A DNA stretch of 64,000 bases, taken from contig NZ_JAHUWN010000008.1 in assembly GCF_019219025.1 (NCBI RefSeq), forward strand, positions 124,001 to 188,000, given 5' to 3'. Positions 50,212 to 58,072 of this stretch are shown in pieces. This DNA comes from Bacillus sp. sid0103 (GTDB lineage: Bacteria; Bacillota; Bacilli; Bacillales_B; DSM-18226). The notes under the pieces are model-generated. The model ran no database searches. It was not told where the DNA came from and was given only the letters and a program-made list of their open reading frames with translations. Positions within the stretch are counted from its first letter, which is position 1. Each line of letters starts with the position of its first letter. The translations under genes and the position numbers were made by a program.

Positions 50212-50892
50212 ATGGATATATTTACAATAGATGAAGTTAGAAAAACGTTTACTAATGGTGAAGTGAAGGAAGAAATACTAAAAGGAATTAATCTTTCCCT
50301 TAGAGAGGGAGAGATAACAGCATTAGTGGGTGCATCAGGCTCTGGTAAAAGCACACTCCTTACAATAGCGGCGGGACTTCAACACGCATCAGATGGGCAA
50401 GTAATATTCGAAGGAGAAAATTTGACTAATATGAGTTCGGAGCAAGTTCGGAAAATACGAGCAAGTAAATTTGGTTTCATCTTTCAATTTGCACATCTCG
50501 TTCCTTTTCTTACAGTAGAAGAGCAACTGTTACTAATGATGGAGGTATCTGAATCTAAATTGAAGAAACTTGAACAAAAAAAAGAAATTGACAACATACT
50601 AAAATTAGTTGATATGGACCATCGGAAAAAGGCATACCCATCTTCATTATCTGGCGGGGAAAAGCAACGAGTTGCAATAGCTCGCGCAATTATCCATAAG
50701 CCAAAAGTTCTTTTTGCAGATGAACCAACTGCGAGTTTAGATTCAAAAAGGTCTAAAGATGTTATGAGGTTAATCCGAAATTTAACTAAAACGCTAAACA
50801 TTACTACTTTAATCGTTACACATGACGAAGAAATGCTTTCCTATGCTGACCATATGATTCAAATGAGCGATGGGCGGATTTTGCAAAGTTAG
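50212..50892 (+). CDS. hrtA: HrtA-like heme exporter ATPase
   Basis: 226 residues, ABC ATPase of the MacB/LolD type. Walker A GASGSGKST (about residue 38), Q-loop FIFQFAHLVPFL, signature SLSGGEKQRVAIARA, Walker B VLFADEPTASLD, switch His in VTHDEEM. One base after the hrtB stop. FQFAHLVPFLTVEEQL resembles HrtA. Followed by a terminator at 51008-51036. Confidence 0.88.
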   Translation: MDIFTIDEVRKTFTNGEVKEEILKGINLSLREGEITALVGASGSGKSTLLTIAAGLQHASDGQVIFEGENLTNMSSEQVRKIRASKFGFIFQFAHLVPFLTVEEQLLLMMEVSESKLKKLEQKKEIDNILKLVDMDHRKKAYPSSLSGGEKQRVAIARAIIHKPKVLFADEPTASLDSKRSKDVMRLIRNLTKTLNITTLIVTHDEEMLSYADHMIQMSDGRILQS

Positions 50893-51007
50893 ATTAAGGA
50901 CCATAGTTATAGGCAAAGGATAAATCTTGCTAAAATAATATTAACAGACCTGACACTTTTACGTGGGCCTATTTATTATATTTTGTTTTATTAATGTAAG
51001 GTACAGG

Positions 51008-51036
51008 AACTGAAGTTTTACAACTTCGGTTTCTTT
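51008..51036 (+). terminator. Terminator of hrtBA
   Basis: Stem AACTGAAGTT/AACTTCGGTT (51008-51017, 51022-51031), 4-base loop, TTTCTTT. The hssR promoter must lie between here and 51107; I see only a weak TATGAT at 51053. Confidence 0.82.
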
Positions 51037-51106
51037 GCTTGCATGTAATGGTTATGATAAAGGTAATTAAAGATAGTAATTTTGAATTTTATAGGAGAAA
51101 ACATTT

Positions 51107-51787
51107 ATGACAACTATTCTAATTGTTGATGACGATCTCAATATTTTAAAGCTTCTAGATATTCACTTATCTGAAATAGGCTATAGAGTATTCCAAGCAA
51201 AAAACGGTATCGAAGCTTTGGAAATTCTTAATAGGGAAGCTTGTGATTTAGCAGTCGTGGACGTAATGATGCCTTTTATGGATGGCTATGCGCTAACAAA
51301 TGAGATTAGAAAAAAGTATGCTATTCCAGTTATCCTATTAACAGCTAAAAATCAAATTGAGGATAAGGAGAAGGGATTTCAAGCTGGAACGGATGATTAT
51401 TTAGTTAAGCCATTTGAACCAAAAGAATTAAGTTTTCGTATAAAAGCTTTGTTACGGAGATATGATAATCAACCAGATGAATCAATTGTTCGCATTGGAA
51501 ATACAACAATCAACAAAAAAAGCTATGAGGTTAAGATTAGGGAAAGAACCTCACTTTTACCCTTAAAGGAGTTTGAACTTTTATTTTTTCTAACTTCTAA
51601 TCCAATGCAAGTTTTTTCTAGAGAACACCTAATTGAACATATTTGGGGTTTGAATTTTGAAGGGGATGAAAGAACAGTAGATGTCCATATAAAAAGATTG
51701 AGGGAACGGTTTTCTAAGTTGACAGATGATTTCCAAATAAAAACAATACGTGGGGTTGGATATCTCTTAGAGGTCAAACATAGATGA
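51107..51787 (+). CDS. hssR: HssR-like response regulator
   Basis: 226 residues, OmpR family. Receiver: acidic pocket VDDD, phospho-Asp52 in VVDVMMP, LLTAKNQ, Lys in LVKPFEPKEL. Winged helix from about 130 with FEGDERTVDVHIKRLRERF, nearly identical to HssR. Expected to bind the direct repeat at 49111 and activate hrtBA when heme is in excess. AGGAGA precedes ATG. Overlaps hssS by four bases. Confidence 0.88.
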   Translation: MTTILIVDDDLNILKLLDIHLSEIGYRVFQAKNGIEALEILNREACDLAVVDVMMPFMDGYALTNEIRKKYAIPVILLTAKNQIEDKEKGFQAGTDDYLVKPFEPKELSFRIKALLRRYDNQPDESIVRIGNTTINKKSYEVKIRERTSLLPLKEFELLFFLTSNPMQVFSREHLIEHIWGLNFEGDERTVDVHIKRLRERFSKLTDDFQIKTIRGVGYLLEVKHR

Positions 51788-53166
51788 AAACTCTATATGT
51801 GAAATTTATTGTAATAACTATTGGAATCATGGTTGTAAGCTTCATCTTAGCTTTTTTAATCTCTAATACCTATTATCAACAAAAATTAAAACCTTATAAT
51901 GACAAAAAAAACACAAGAATTGCACTAGATATTGCAGCATTTGCTAAAGAGCATCCAAAAATCAACTTGACAGAGTATTTAGAAAGTATTGCAGCAGTTG
52001 GGTACCAAATTAATCTAGTAGATAATCAGGGAAATAGAAAATTCTTTGGCGAACCATTCAGGGACAAAAGTCTTTCAGCTTCGACTAAAGAGGATGTATT
52101 AAATGGTACTATTTACCATGGAATTCTTCACTTTCCTCAGGAAACATTTGTAACAGGATTTTTTGCTAATGAGCTGAGGAATACGATTGGTGTTCCTTTG
52201 AAACATAACGGAAGAAACTTTGCTCTTTTTGTTAGACCAGATATAAAACTCCTTTTCAATGAGATGCACATTTTATTTGGATGGATACTTGCATTATCGA
52301 TTACGTTGAGCATAGCGATGGTAGTTATTAGTACAAAATATTTAGTAAAACCGATCTCTAACTTAACTAAAGCAACCAAATTGTTGTCAAATGGAGATTT
52401 TAATATAGAACTTAATATAACTCGTCATGATGAGTTAGGGGAACTTTCACATAGTTTTTTAAGAATGGCGAGAAAATTAGAACAAATGGATGAAATGAGG
52501 AAGGAATTCATATCGAATATTTCTCATGATATACAGTCACCTCTCTCTAATATAAAAGGATATACGAATCTATTGGATAATAATGATTCAATAAGCAAAG
52601 AAGAAAGATCCCAATACGTTTCAATCATTAACGGTGAAATTAAAAGGCTTTCTACCTTAACAAAACAATTGCTACTTCTTGCCTCATTAGATCGAAATGA
52701 GGATATTATGAAGAAAAGATTATTCAACATTGGTCAACAATTGAAGGAATTGGTGCGAAATTATCAATGGGCAGTAAGTGAAAAAGGTATAATGCTTAGC
52801 TACTCCTTACCAGATTTAGAAATTATCGGTGATCCATCCTTACTGAATAATGTTTGGGATAACCTTTTATCAAATGCCATTAAATATAATAAACCGAATG
52901 GCAGTATAGAGATATCAATTGAAGAAAGAGGTGAATCGGTCTGGATAACTTTTGAGGATACAGGAACAGGGATGAATAATACGGAATTAGAAAGGATATT
53001 TGATCGCTTTTATCGGGCAGATATAGCGCGTACAAGAACTACTGAGGGAACAGGATTGGGTCTATCAATTGTGGCAACCATCGTCAAACTGCATGGGGGT
53101 CATATTACTGTGAAAAGTAAAGAAAAAGTTGGGTCTACTTTTATTGTAGAATTACCAGTTAGATAG
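51784..53166 (+). CDS. hssS: HssS-like heme-sensing histidine kinase
   Basis: 460 residues. TM1 (7-29), extracellular sensor (~30-160), TM2 (~165-187), HAMP, HisKA with His248 in SHDIQSPLSNIKGY, HATPase_c (NLLSNAIKYN, DTGTGMNN, GTGLGLSI). The sensor has FFGEPFRDKSLSAS, FVTGFFANE and LFVRPDI, closely matching S. aureus HssS. The four genes lie in tandem here, whereas hrtAB and hssRS are divergent in S. aureus. Confidence 0.88.
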   Translation: MKTLYVKFIVITIGIMVVSFILAFLISNTYYQQKLKPYNDKKNTRIALDIAAFAKEHPKINLTEYLESIAAVGYQINLVDNQGNRKFFGEPFRDKSLSASTKEDVLNGTIYHGILHFPQETFVTGFFANELRNTIGVPLKHNGRNFALFVRPDIKLLFNEMHILFGWILALSITLSIAMVVISTKYLVKPISNLTKATKLLSNGDFNIELNITRHDELGELSHSFLRMARKLEQMDEMRKEFISNISHDIQSPLSNIKGYTNLLDNNDSISKEERSQYVSIINGEIKRLSTLTKQLLLLASLDRNEDIMKKRLFNIGQQLKELVRNYQWAVSEKGIMLSYSLPDLEIIGDPSLLNNVWDNLLSNAIKYNKPNGSIEISIEERGESVWITFEDTGTGMNNTELERIFDRFYRADIARTRTTEGTGLGLSIVATIVKLHGGHITVKSKEKVGSTFIVELPVR

Positions 53167-53224
53167 AAATTTTTGTACTATGCCATACATTACCTATGGG
53201 AAAATCTTCATAATATTTAGTATA

Positions 53225-53276
53225 AAAAAATCTATCCTTTCTTTCATTTCAAAATGAAATGGAAGGATAGATTTTT
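53225..53276. terminator. Bidirectional terminator, hssS / coat gene
   Basis: AAAAATCTATCCTT and CATTTC pair with GAAATG and AAGGATAGATTTTT, with runs of A on the left and T on the right, so it can end both convergent transcripts. Confidence 0.88.
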
Positions 53277-53300
53277 GTCTTATTTTATTTGGACTTCATT

Positions 53301-53954
53301 TTAATGATTGATGTTGTTCATATTCATATTGTTAGTTTGCGGCATTCCTTGTGCAGGGGCGAAGGCATTAAGCAGTTGATTCATATCCTGCTGTGCAAGC
53401 TGCGGTACTTGATAGTAATGATGTTTATTTTGATAAATCGAGATTTCATAAGCCATTTCAATACAATTTGGAACAGAGTCGGCGAGGACGCGGCGAACTA
53501 CCGGATTGGTTGTCTCACATGCAGCCATTGTCTTCGCTGAGGCCCCAGTTTTACAGGAAGCAAGCATGCAGCTGGAAATGAATTCATCATTAATCTCCGA
53601 TGCAGATTGCCAAGGTTTTTTTGGCTGGGAGGGTTTCATCCCATAGACCCAATCATTGCCTTGTTTCATCATATATTTTCCTGTCGGTTTGGAAGGATCC
53701 TGTCCGGTTTTGAAACACTCCACAGTGATATTGTATTCATCCTGCATAAATTGATATTGGCGGTCCAGAATATCCATCAATTCTGGATCTTTTACGTGTT
53801 GACGATATAACATATAGGAATTCATGGTTCCTATTGCGCCTGATAAGACTTCATGTAAGTCGAAAAGTTCATGACCACCGTGATTCATTTGTGGCGGTAC
53901 AGATCCTGTATGCATGTTTTGGTGCGTTTGTCCTTGTTGTTGGTTTTGCATCAT
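53301..53954 (-). CDS. CotF-family spore coat protein
   Basis: 217 residues. N-terminal Gln/Asn/His-rich segment (MMQNQQQGQTHQNMH), then a ferritin-like coat F domain (HELFDLHEVLSGAIGTMNSYMLYRQHVKDPELMDILDRQ, about 28-170), and a polar Asn/Met-rich tail. TAGGAGGAG precedes the double ATG. Likely expressed in the mother cell and placed in the coat. Divergent from the encapsulin cargo gene; promoters share 53955-54113 and are not assignable by eye. Confidence 0.85.
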   Translation of the reverse strand: MMQNQQQGQTHQNMHTGSVPPQMNHGGHELFDLHEVLSGAIGTMNSYMLYRQHVKDPELMDILDRQYQFMQDEYNITVECFKTGQDPSKPTGKYMMKQGNDWVYGMKPSQPKKPWQSASEINDEFISSCMLASCKTGASAKTMAACETTNPVVRRVLADSVPNCIEMAYEISIYQNKHHYYQVPQLAQQDMNQLLNAFAPAQGMPQTNNMNMNNINH

Positions 53955-54113
53955 GAATGTATCTCCTCCTAATGATATTGAACATAACCATAGTTAGTAT
54001 GTTTCGGAAGAAAAGAGTTATTCATTTTCTATGGAAATTATGGAAAATCGGTATTAAACTCGTCTATCCACGTCAATAATGATAGGTAGTTGATTTTTTA
54101 AGGGGTGGATAAA

Positions 54114-54686
54114 TTGAAGGAAGAACTGAAGGTTTTTTATGGGATTTTTACAACAACGAAAGATGCTATTGAAAAATTTATGAATATGCTTGATCCGGTC
54201 ATTCAGAACGCAACCGATGACCATGAACGACTTTATTATCATCATATTTTTGAAGAAGAGGAGCAGCGGCTTTCTCGTTTGGTAGAGCTGATTCCGCTTA
54301 TCAGTAAGTTTGAATACGAAAAGGACGAGAAGGATTTTGCACCGACTAATAATGAATTTAATCGTCTTCTCCAAGAGTTGAATCTTGAAAGATTCGGATT
54401 ACATAATTTTGTGGAACATTTAGATTTAGCGCTGTTTCGCTTTACTGACGAGGAACGAAGCACAATGCTGAACCAATTACGGGAGGTATCCTACAAGGAT
54501 TATCAGCAGGTTAAAGCGATGTTGAACGACATTAATAAACGGTTCGATAATGACTACATCGACCCGCATGCCCATCATGATCACGACCATGATCACCTAG
54601 ACAGGTCAGTTAACACATCAGATGGTGTCTCAATTGTGTCTTCAGCTAAATATAAAAAAGGGTTTACAGTGGGGAGCTTAATTTAG
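54114..54686 (+). CDS. IMEF cargo protein of encapsulin (ferritin-like)
   Basis: 190 residues. Helical, acidic, with YYHHIFEEEEQRLSRL and HNFVEHLDLALFRF that can supply a carboxylate/His iron site, a His/Asp-rich linker (HAHHDHDHDHLD) and a C-terminal targeting peptide KKGFTVGSLI. This is the iron-mineralising encapsulin-associated Firmicute protein type (Quasibacillus thermotolerans system). The start chosen is TTG 54114, seven bases after AAGGGGTG; GTG 54105 is inside that site. By family knowledge it oxidises and stores iron inside the shell encoded next. Confidence 0.88.
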   Translation: MKEELKVFYGIFTTTKDAIEKFMNMLDPVIQNATDDHERLYYHHIFEEEEQRLSRLVELIPLISKFEYEKDEKDFAPTNNEFNRLLQELNLERFGLHNFVEHLDLALFRFTDEERSTMLNQLREVSYKDYQQVKAMLNDINKRFDNDYIDPHAHHDHDHDHLDRSVNTSDGVSIVSSAKYKKGFTVGSLI

Positions 54687-54709
54687 CTTTATTACATAAG
54701 ATGATGTTT

Positions 54710-54821
54710 GGCGGAATAAATGGTGAAGTTGGCGGAATCCCTCGCAAGTTTGGCGGAATAAATTGTAGACTTGGCGGAATCCACGCTAAAATTGGCGGAA
54801 TAATCCCATAATCGGCGGAAT
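54710..54821 (+). repeat. 21-bp phased array, core GGCGGAAT (array 3)
   Basis: Cores start at 54710, 54731, 54752, 54773, 54794 and 54814 (steps 21,21,21,21,20), followed by ATAAA or ATCC alternately. Located between the encapsulin cargo and shell genes, 24 bases after the cargo stop codon; no classical terminator is seen there. Confidence 0.93.
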
Positions 54822-54890
54822 CCAAACACTAAACATCAACCTACAAACCCATGCCGAAAAATAAATACCTAAACACGAAAGGATAGAATC

Positions 54891-55739
54891 ATGAACAAAT
54901 CGCAATTATTTCCGGATGCACCATTAACAGACCAAGAATTTGCCGAACTAGACAAAACGGTCATTGAATCAGCACGCAGACAACTAGTTGGCAGGCGCTT
55001 TATCGAACTATATGGCCCACTCGGACGAGGGATGCAAAGTATCTCAAATGACATCTTTATCGAAAATCAAGAAGCGAAAATGGACATCCAAGGATCCTTT
55101 GATACCACCTTCGAAACAAGCAAGCGAGTAAACCATACCATTCCTTTACTCTATAAGGATTTCATCCTCTATTGGCGCGATATTGAACAAACCAAGGTCC
55201 TCGATATCCCAATCGATTTTTCACCAGCAGCCAATGCGGCCCGAGACGTTGCCAATCTTGAAGATCAGATGATTTTTCATGGAGCTAAAGAATTTGATAT
55301 CCCCGGCTTAATGAATGTTCAAGGCAGGCTGACGCACTTAATTGGAGAATGGTATGAATCGGGAGCAGCCTTTCAGGATATTGTCGATGCACGAAACAAG
55401 CTGCTTGAAATGAATCATCATGGACCGTTTGCACTGGTCTTATCACCAGAACTGTACTCGCTTTTACACCGGGTTCATAAAGACACCAATGTATTAGAAA
55501 TTGAACATGTCCGTGAACTTGTCACAGACGGAGTGTTCCAATCTCCAGTTTTAAAAGGAAGAGCAGGTGTGCTGCTTAACACCGGGCGGAATAACTTGGA
55601 TCTTGCCGTATCAGAGGATTTTGACACAGCTTATATGGGTCAGGAAGGGATGAATCATCCTTTCCGTGTTTATGAAACCGTGGTATTAAGAATTAAGCGC
55701 CCAGGTGCCATTTGTACGCTAGAGGCAATCGGGGATTAA
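54891..55739 (+). CDS. Encapsulin shell protein (family 1, IMEF type)
   Basis: 282 residues, HK97-like fold. MNKSQLFPDAPLTDQEFAELD, ARRQLVGRRFIELYGPLG, the E-loop region with VNHTIPLLYKDFILYWRDIE, and the A-domain end EGMNHPFRVYETVVLRIKRPGAICTLE. The length equals the T=4 Q. thermotolerans encapsulin. It assembles a proteinaceous nanocompartment that takes up cargo bearing TVGSL-type peptides, both present in the flanking genes. AAAGGATAG precedes ATG. Confidence 0.95.
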   Translation: MNKSQLFPDAPLTDQEFAELDKTVIESARRQLVGRRFIELYGPLGRGMQSISNDIFIENQEAKMDIQGSFDTTFETSKRVNHTIPLLYKDFILYWRDIEQTKVLDIPIDFSPAANAARDVANLEDQMIFHGAKEFDIPGLMNVQGRLTHLIGEWYESGAAFQDIVDARNKLLEMNHHGPFALVLSPELYSLLHRVHKDTNVLEIEHVRELVTDGVFQSPVLKGRAGVLLNTGRNNLDLAVSEDFDTAYMGQEGMNHPFRVYETVVLRIKRPGAICTLEAIGD

Positions 55740-55743
55740 TCAG

Positions 55744-56124
55744 GTGAATAATCGAGTTTTTACAGTAGGCTCGCTCCTTCCTGGAAAAATGGCGCCTGTA
55801 CGGAATTCTCCCGCGCACACTGTTGTTGAAAAAAGAGAAGCTAAACACCAATCCGGTAAAGTCATAACGCACCTTGAAAAAATATTCGTCATTCAAGGCC
55901 GGAATCAATTTGAAATCGCACCTGCTAAAGGGACATTACTAGATGCAGCTTTAAAGCAAGGACAGGCAATCAAATATAAATGCCAAAAAGGAACTTGCGG
56001 ACAATGTACAGTCCAGGTTCTGCAAGGCCCAAGTCTTTCGAAACCAAATGAACAAGAACATAAAAAACTTGGCGATGAATTAAACAACGGCTATCGATTG
56101 GCTTGCCAAGCCGTCATTCTTTAA
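55744..56124 (+). CDS. [2Fe-2S] ferredoxin with N-terminal encapsulin-targeting peptide
   Basis: 126 residues, GTG 55744 (GGGG 9 bases upstream). The N-terminus VFTVGSLLPGKM shares FTVGSL with the C-terminus of the IMEF cargo, so it is probably loaded into the shell. A ~45-residue linker is followed by a plant-type 2Fe-2S domain with ligands C-x4-C-x2-C in KCQKGTCGQC and a final Cys in RLACQAV. Probably supplies electrons to release ferric iron. Four bases after the shell gene. Confidence 0.9.
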   Translation: MNNRVFTVGSLLPGKMAPVRNSPAHTVVEKREAKHQSGKVITHLEKIFVIQGRNQFEIAPAKGTLLDAALKQGQAIKYKCQKGTCGQCTVQVLQGPSLSKPNEQEHKKLGDELNNGYRLACQAVIL

Positions 56125-56163
56125 ACAAAGACTATGTTAAATCTCACTGTGGATTTGGCACAA

Positions 56164-56193
56164 TGTTGATTGGAGCGGAAATCGACAGGCACG
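56164..56193 (+). repeat. Fragment of GATTGGAGCGGAA element
   Basis: TGTTGATTGGAGCGGAAATC followed by GACAGGCACG: the two ends of the longer element joined with the middle missing. Confidence 0.65.
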
Positions 56194-56209
56194 TTAAACA
56201 GAACCTAAA

Positions 56210-56245
56210 CAAAAAAACGCGGTCCACCACAAGGCGGACCGCGTT
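56210..56245 (-). terminator. Terminator of the Fur-box gene
   Basis: Minus strand AACGCGGTCC/GGACCGCGTT with a 10-base loop, then a T-run (A-run at 56211-56217 on the plus strand). Confidence 0.88.
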
Positions 56246-56249
56246 CTCA

Positions 56250-56717
56250 TTATGCAAACAACTGTACTAATTTATCCTCAACAGGGAATGGAAGCGAGAT
56301 ATTGTGGTTTTTCAATTCTTTCACACTAATATCACGCACTAATTTCAACGCTTCTTTTTTGAATGAGCTCGTAACAAAACCAGCATTCACTTCACATAGC
56401 TTTTGTAAGTATTTCAATGTATCATGCAGTAAGTACTGTTTAATGTAAGTATTATTAAGCTGGCAAATTAATTTATGTTGTAAGCCTTTAATAACAGCAA
56501 TTTGGTCAACATGTGCAATCACATTTGCACCATCTTGGTCAATAAATCCTACAGAAACATAGTGTCCTTTTGAGATATCAACATTAGTAAACACGGGGTT
56601 TAGGTAGGTTTCACCTGATAATAACCGAATCGAATCAGCTTCAGCCGCACCGCCGATTTTACGATGATTAGAAATAACCGTGTGAATATCCTTCAACCCA
56701 TATAGCATGTTAAACAT
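56250..56717 (-). CDS. Unrecognised protein behind a Fur box
   Basis: 155 residues; start at 56717 after AGGGGGATT on the minus strand. I do not recognise the family. It is soluble with no signal peptide. The N-terminal half looks like beta strands (SIRLLSGETYLNPVF, GHYVSVGFIDQDGANVIAHV); the C-terminal half is helical (IKQYLLHDTLKYLQKLCEV, FKKEALKLVRDISVKEL). There is one HxxxxN-type loop and two Cys, no clear metal motif. Its promoter is covered by a Fur operator, so it should be iron-repressed, and it converges on the encapsulin genes. A role in iron or heme handling is inference. Confidence 0.82.
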   Translation of the reverse strand: MFNMLYGLKDIHTVISNHRKIGGAAEADSIRLLSGETYLNPVFTNVDISKGHYVSVGFIDQDGANVIAHVDQIAVIKGLQHKLICQLNNTYIKQYLLHDTLKYLQKLCEVNAGFVTSSFKKEALKLVRDISVKELKNHNISLPFPVEDKLVQLFA

Positions 56718-56751
56718 GTTGAATCCCCCTTCAGATAATCTCGTTAATTTA

Positions 56752-56780
56752 ATATTAAAGATAATGAGAATCATTGTCAA
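56752..56780 (-). promoter_or_regulatory. Promoter with Fur box
   Basis: Minus strand TTGACA (56780-56775), 17 bases, TAATAT (56757-56752). GATAATGAGAATCATTGTC (56760-56778) matches the 19-bp Fur consensus at 17 positions, and 7-1-7 at all but two. It fills the spacer and part of the -35. Confidence 0.92.
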
Positions 56781-56881
56781 TGGGAGTTATTTACCAAAAT
56801 TATGAAGAAAAATGAAACAAAACTACCGATTCAAAGCATCGCTAAAGCAAAAGGAATTTATATCTAATAATTTCATAGATT

Positions 56882-56913
56882 GGTAACATTTTGATCAATA
56901 ATTCGTCTATAAT
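56882..56913 (+). promoter_or_regulatory. Possible ECF-sigma promoter of deacetylase
   Basis: GGTAAC (56882-56887), 16 bases, CGTC (56904-56907): close to SigM/SigX promoters (TGAAAC-N16-CGTC). A perfect TATAAT at 56908-56913 without a -35 is an alternative. Confidence 0.45.
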
Positions 56914-56953
56914 GGAGGTAGAAAAATAATAAACATCAAAGAGGGATTGATCA

Positions 56954-57973
56954 ATGGGGAATCTTAAAAGCAGTTGGTCGAAGGGGACGTTAATTGCCGT
57001 CATTGTTGTTACTTTTTTGTTTGCAGGAATATTTGTCAGTAATTATTTTCAAGCAAAAGCAGCAAGCAGTGAATCTAATAATCACCCAAAAAATAAGGTT
57101 ACGAATCAGCCTGTTGAAAAAAATGTGAGCGCAAAAACCATTGTGCAAAACACAAACGATGCAAAGTTGGAAAAAGAAAGAATGCAAAAACAGCAAAACG
57201 AAGCAGTGCACTGGAGAAACGAGCAAGAACGAGAGACTAGTAAGGTAAAAAACAATCACACTACTGATACGGGGGCACACCCCACCACAAAAGATAAAAC
57301 TACTTCTCAATCACCGTCAAAGGAATCTAATGCAGCTCCGTCTAAACCAAAAAATACACAACAACTAAGCACAAGTGGAAAGAAAATTGTCTATTTAACA
57401 TTTGATGATGGCCCAGCTCCATTTTCCGATAAGATTATCAAACTACTTGAAAAGTATCAATTTAAAGCTACCTTCTTTATGATAGATGGGAATATTAAGA
57501 GATACCCTGAAGCGGTAAATTTAATGACCAAGACAGGAGAAACGGTTGGACTACATAGTGTATCCCACAGTCAAAAGAAATTTTATAAATCAAAAAAAAC
57601 CGTACTCAGTGAACTAAACCAAAATCGAAACACCTTAAAGGAAGTTTCAGGTGTCAATTCATTTATCATGAGAACGCCTTATGGCAGCGCGCCAAACATG
57701 ACAGACGAGTATAAAAAGGCTGTTAAGGAAAAAGGGTACATCATGTGGGATTGGAATATTGATAGTAAAGATTGGTATTATAAGGATAAGCGCTATGTCA
57801 ATAATGTTATACAGCAAATAAAACAGATGAAACACCATAACGGACCGCTTGTCATTCTTTTACACGAGCGAAAGGAAACACTTGCTTATTTGCCTAAACT
57901 TTTAGACTATTTAAAGAAAGAAGGCTTTGAAGGCAGACCAATTGAAAACACAACTACTCCTGTCCAATTTTAA
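56954..57973 (+). CDS. Membrane-anchored NodB polysaccharide deacetylase
   Basis: 339 residues. Signal anchor (10-32), a polar, Lys/Glu-rich coiled-coil-like stalk (50-140), then a NodB domain: motif 1 TFDDGP (catalytic base Asp), motif 2 HSVSHSQK (metal His), motif 3 RTPYGSAP, motif 4 WDWNIDSKDW, motif 5 ILLHE. It probably deacetylates peptidoglycan GlcNAc (PgdA/PdaC-like), lowering lysozyme sensitivity. GAGGG precedes ATG. An ECF-type promoter fits a cell-wall role. Confidence 0.88.
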   Translation: MGNLKSSWSKGTLIAVIVVTFLFAGIFVSNYFQAKAASSESNNHPKNKVTNQPVEKNVSAKTIVQNTNDAKLEKERMQKQQNEAVHWRNEQERETSKVKNNHTTDTGAHPTTKDKTTSQSPSKESNAAPSKPKNTQQLSTSGKKIVYLTFDDGPAPFSDKIIKLLEKYQFKATFFMIDGNIKRYPEAVNLMTKTGETVGLHSVSHSQKKFYKSKKTVLSELNQNRNTLKEVSGVNSFIMRTPYGSAPNMTDEYKKAVKEKGYIMWDWNIDSKDWYYKDKRYVNNVIQQIKQMKHHNGPLVILLHERKETLAYLPKLLDYLKKEGFEGRPIENTTTPVQF

Positions 57974-58072
57974 AATAAGACAATATACCAGGAGATTTGG
58001 TATAATTAATGTATTGTTAAAAAATATTTTCATGTGAATTATAGTGAATATAATGGGGACCGATAATAGCCT

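Noticed and set aside
53289..53540. Plus-strand open frame opposite the coat gene
   Set aside because: No ribosome site and it overlaps a clear CotF-family gene on the other strand.
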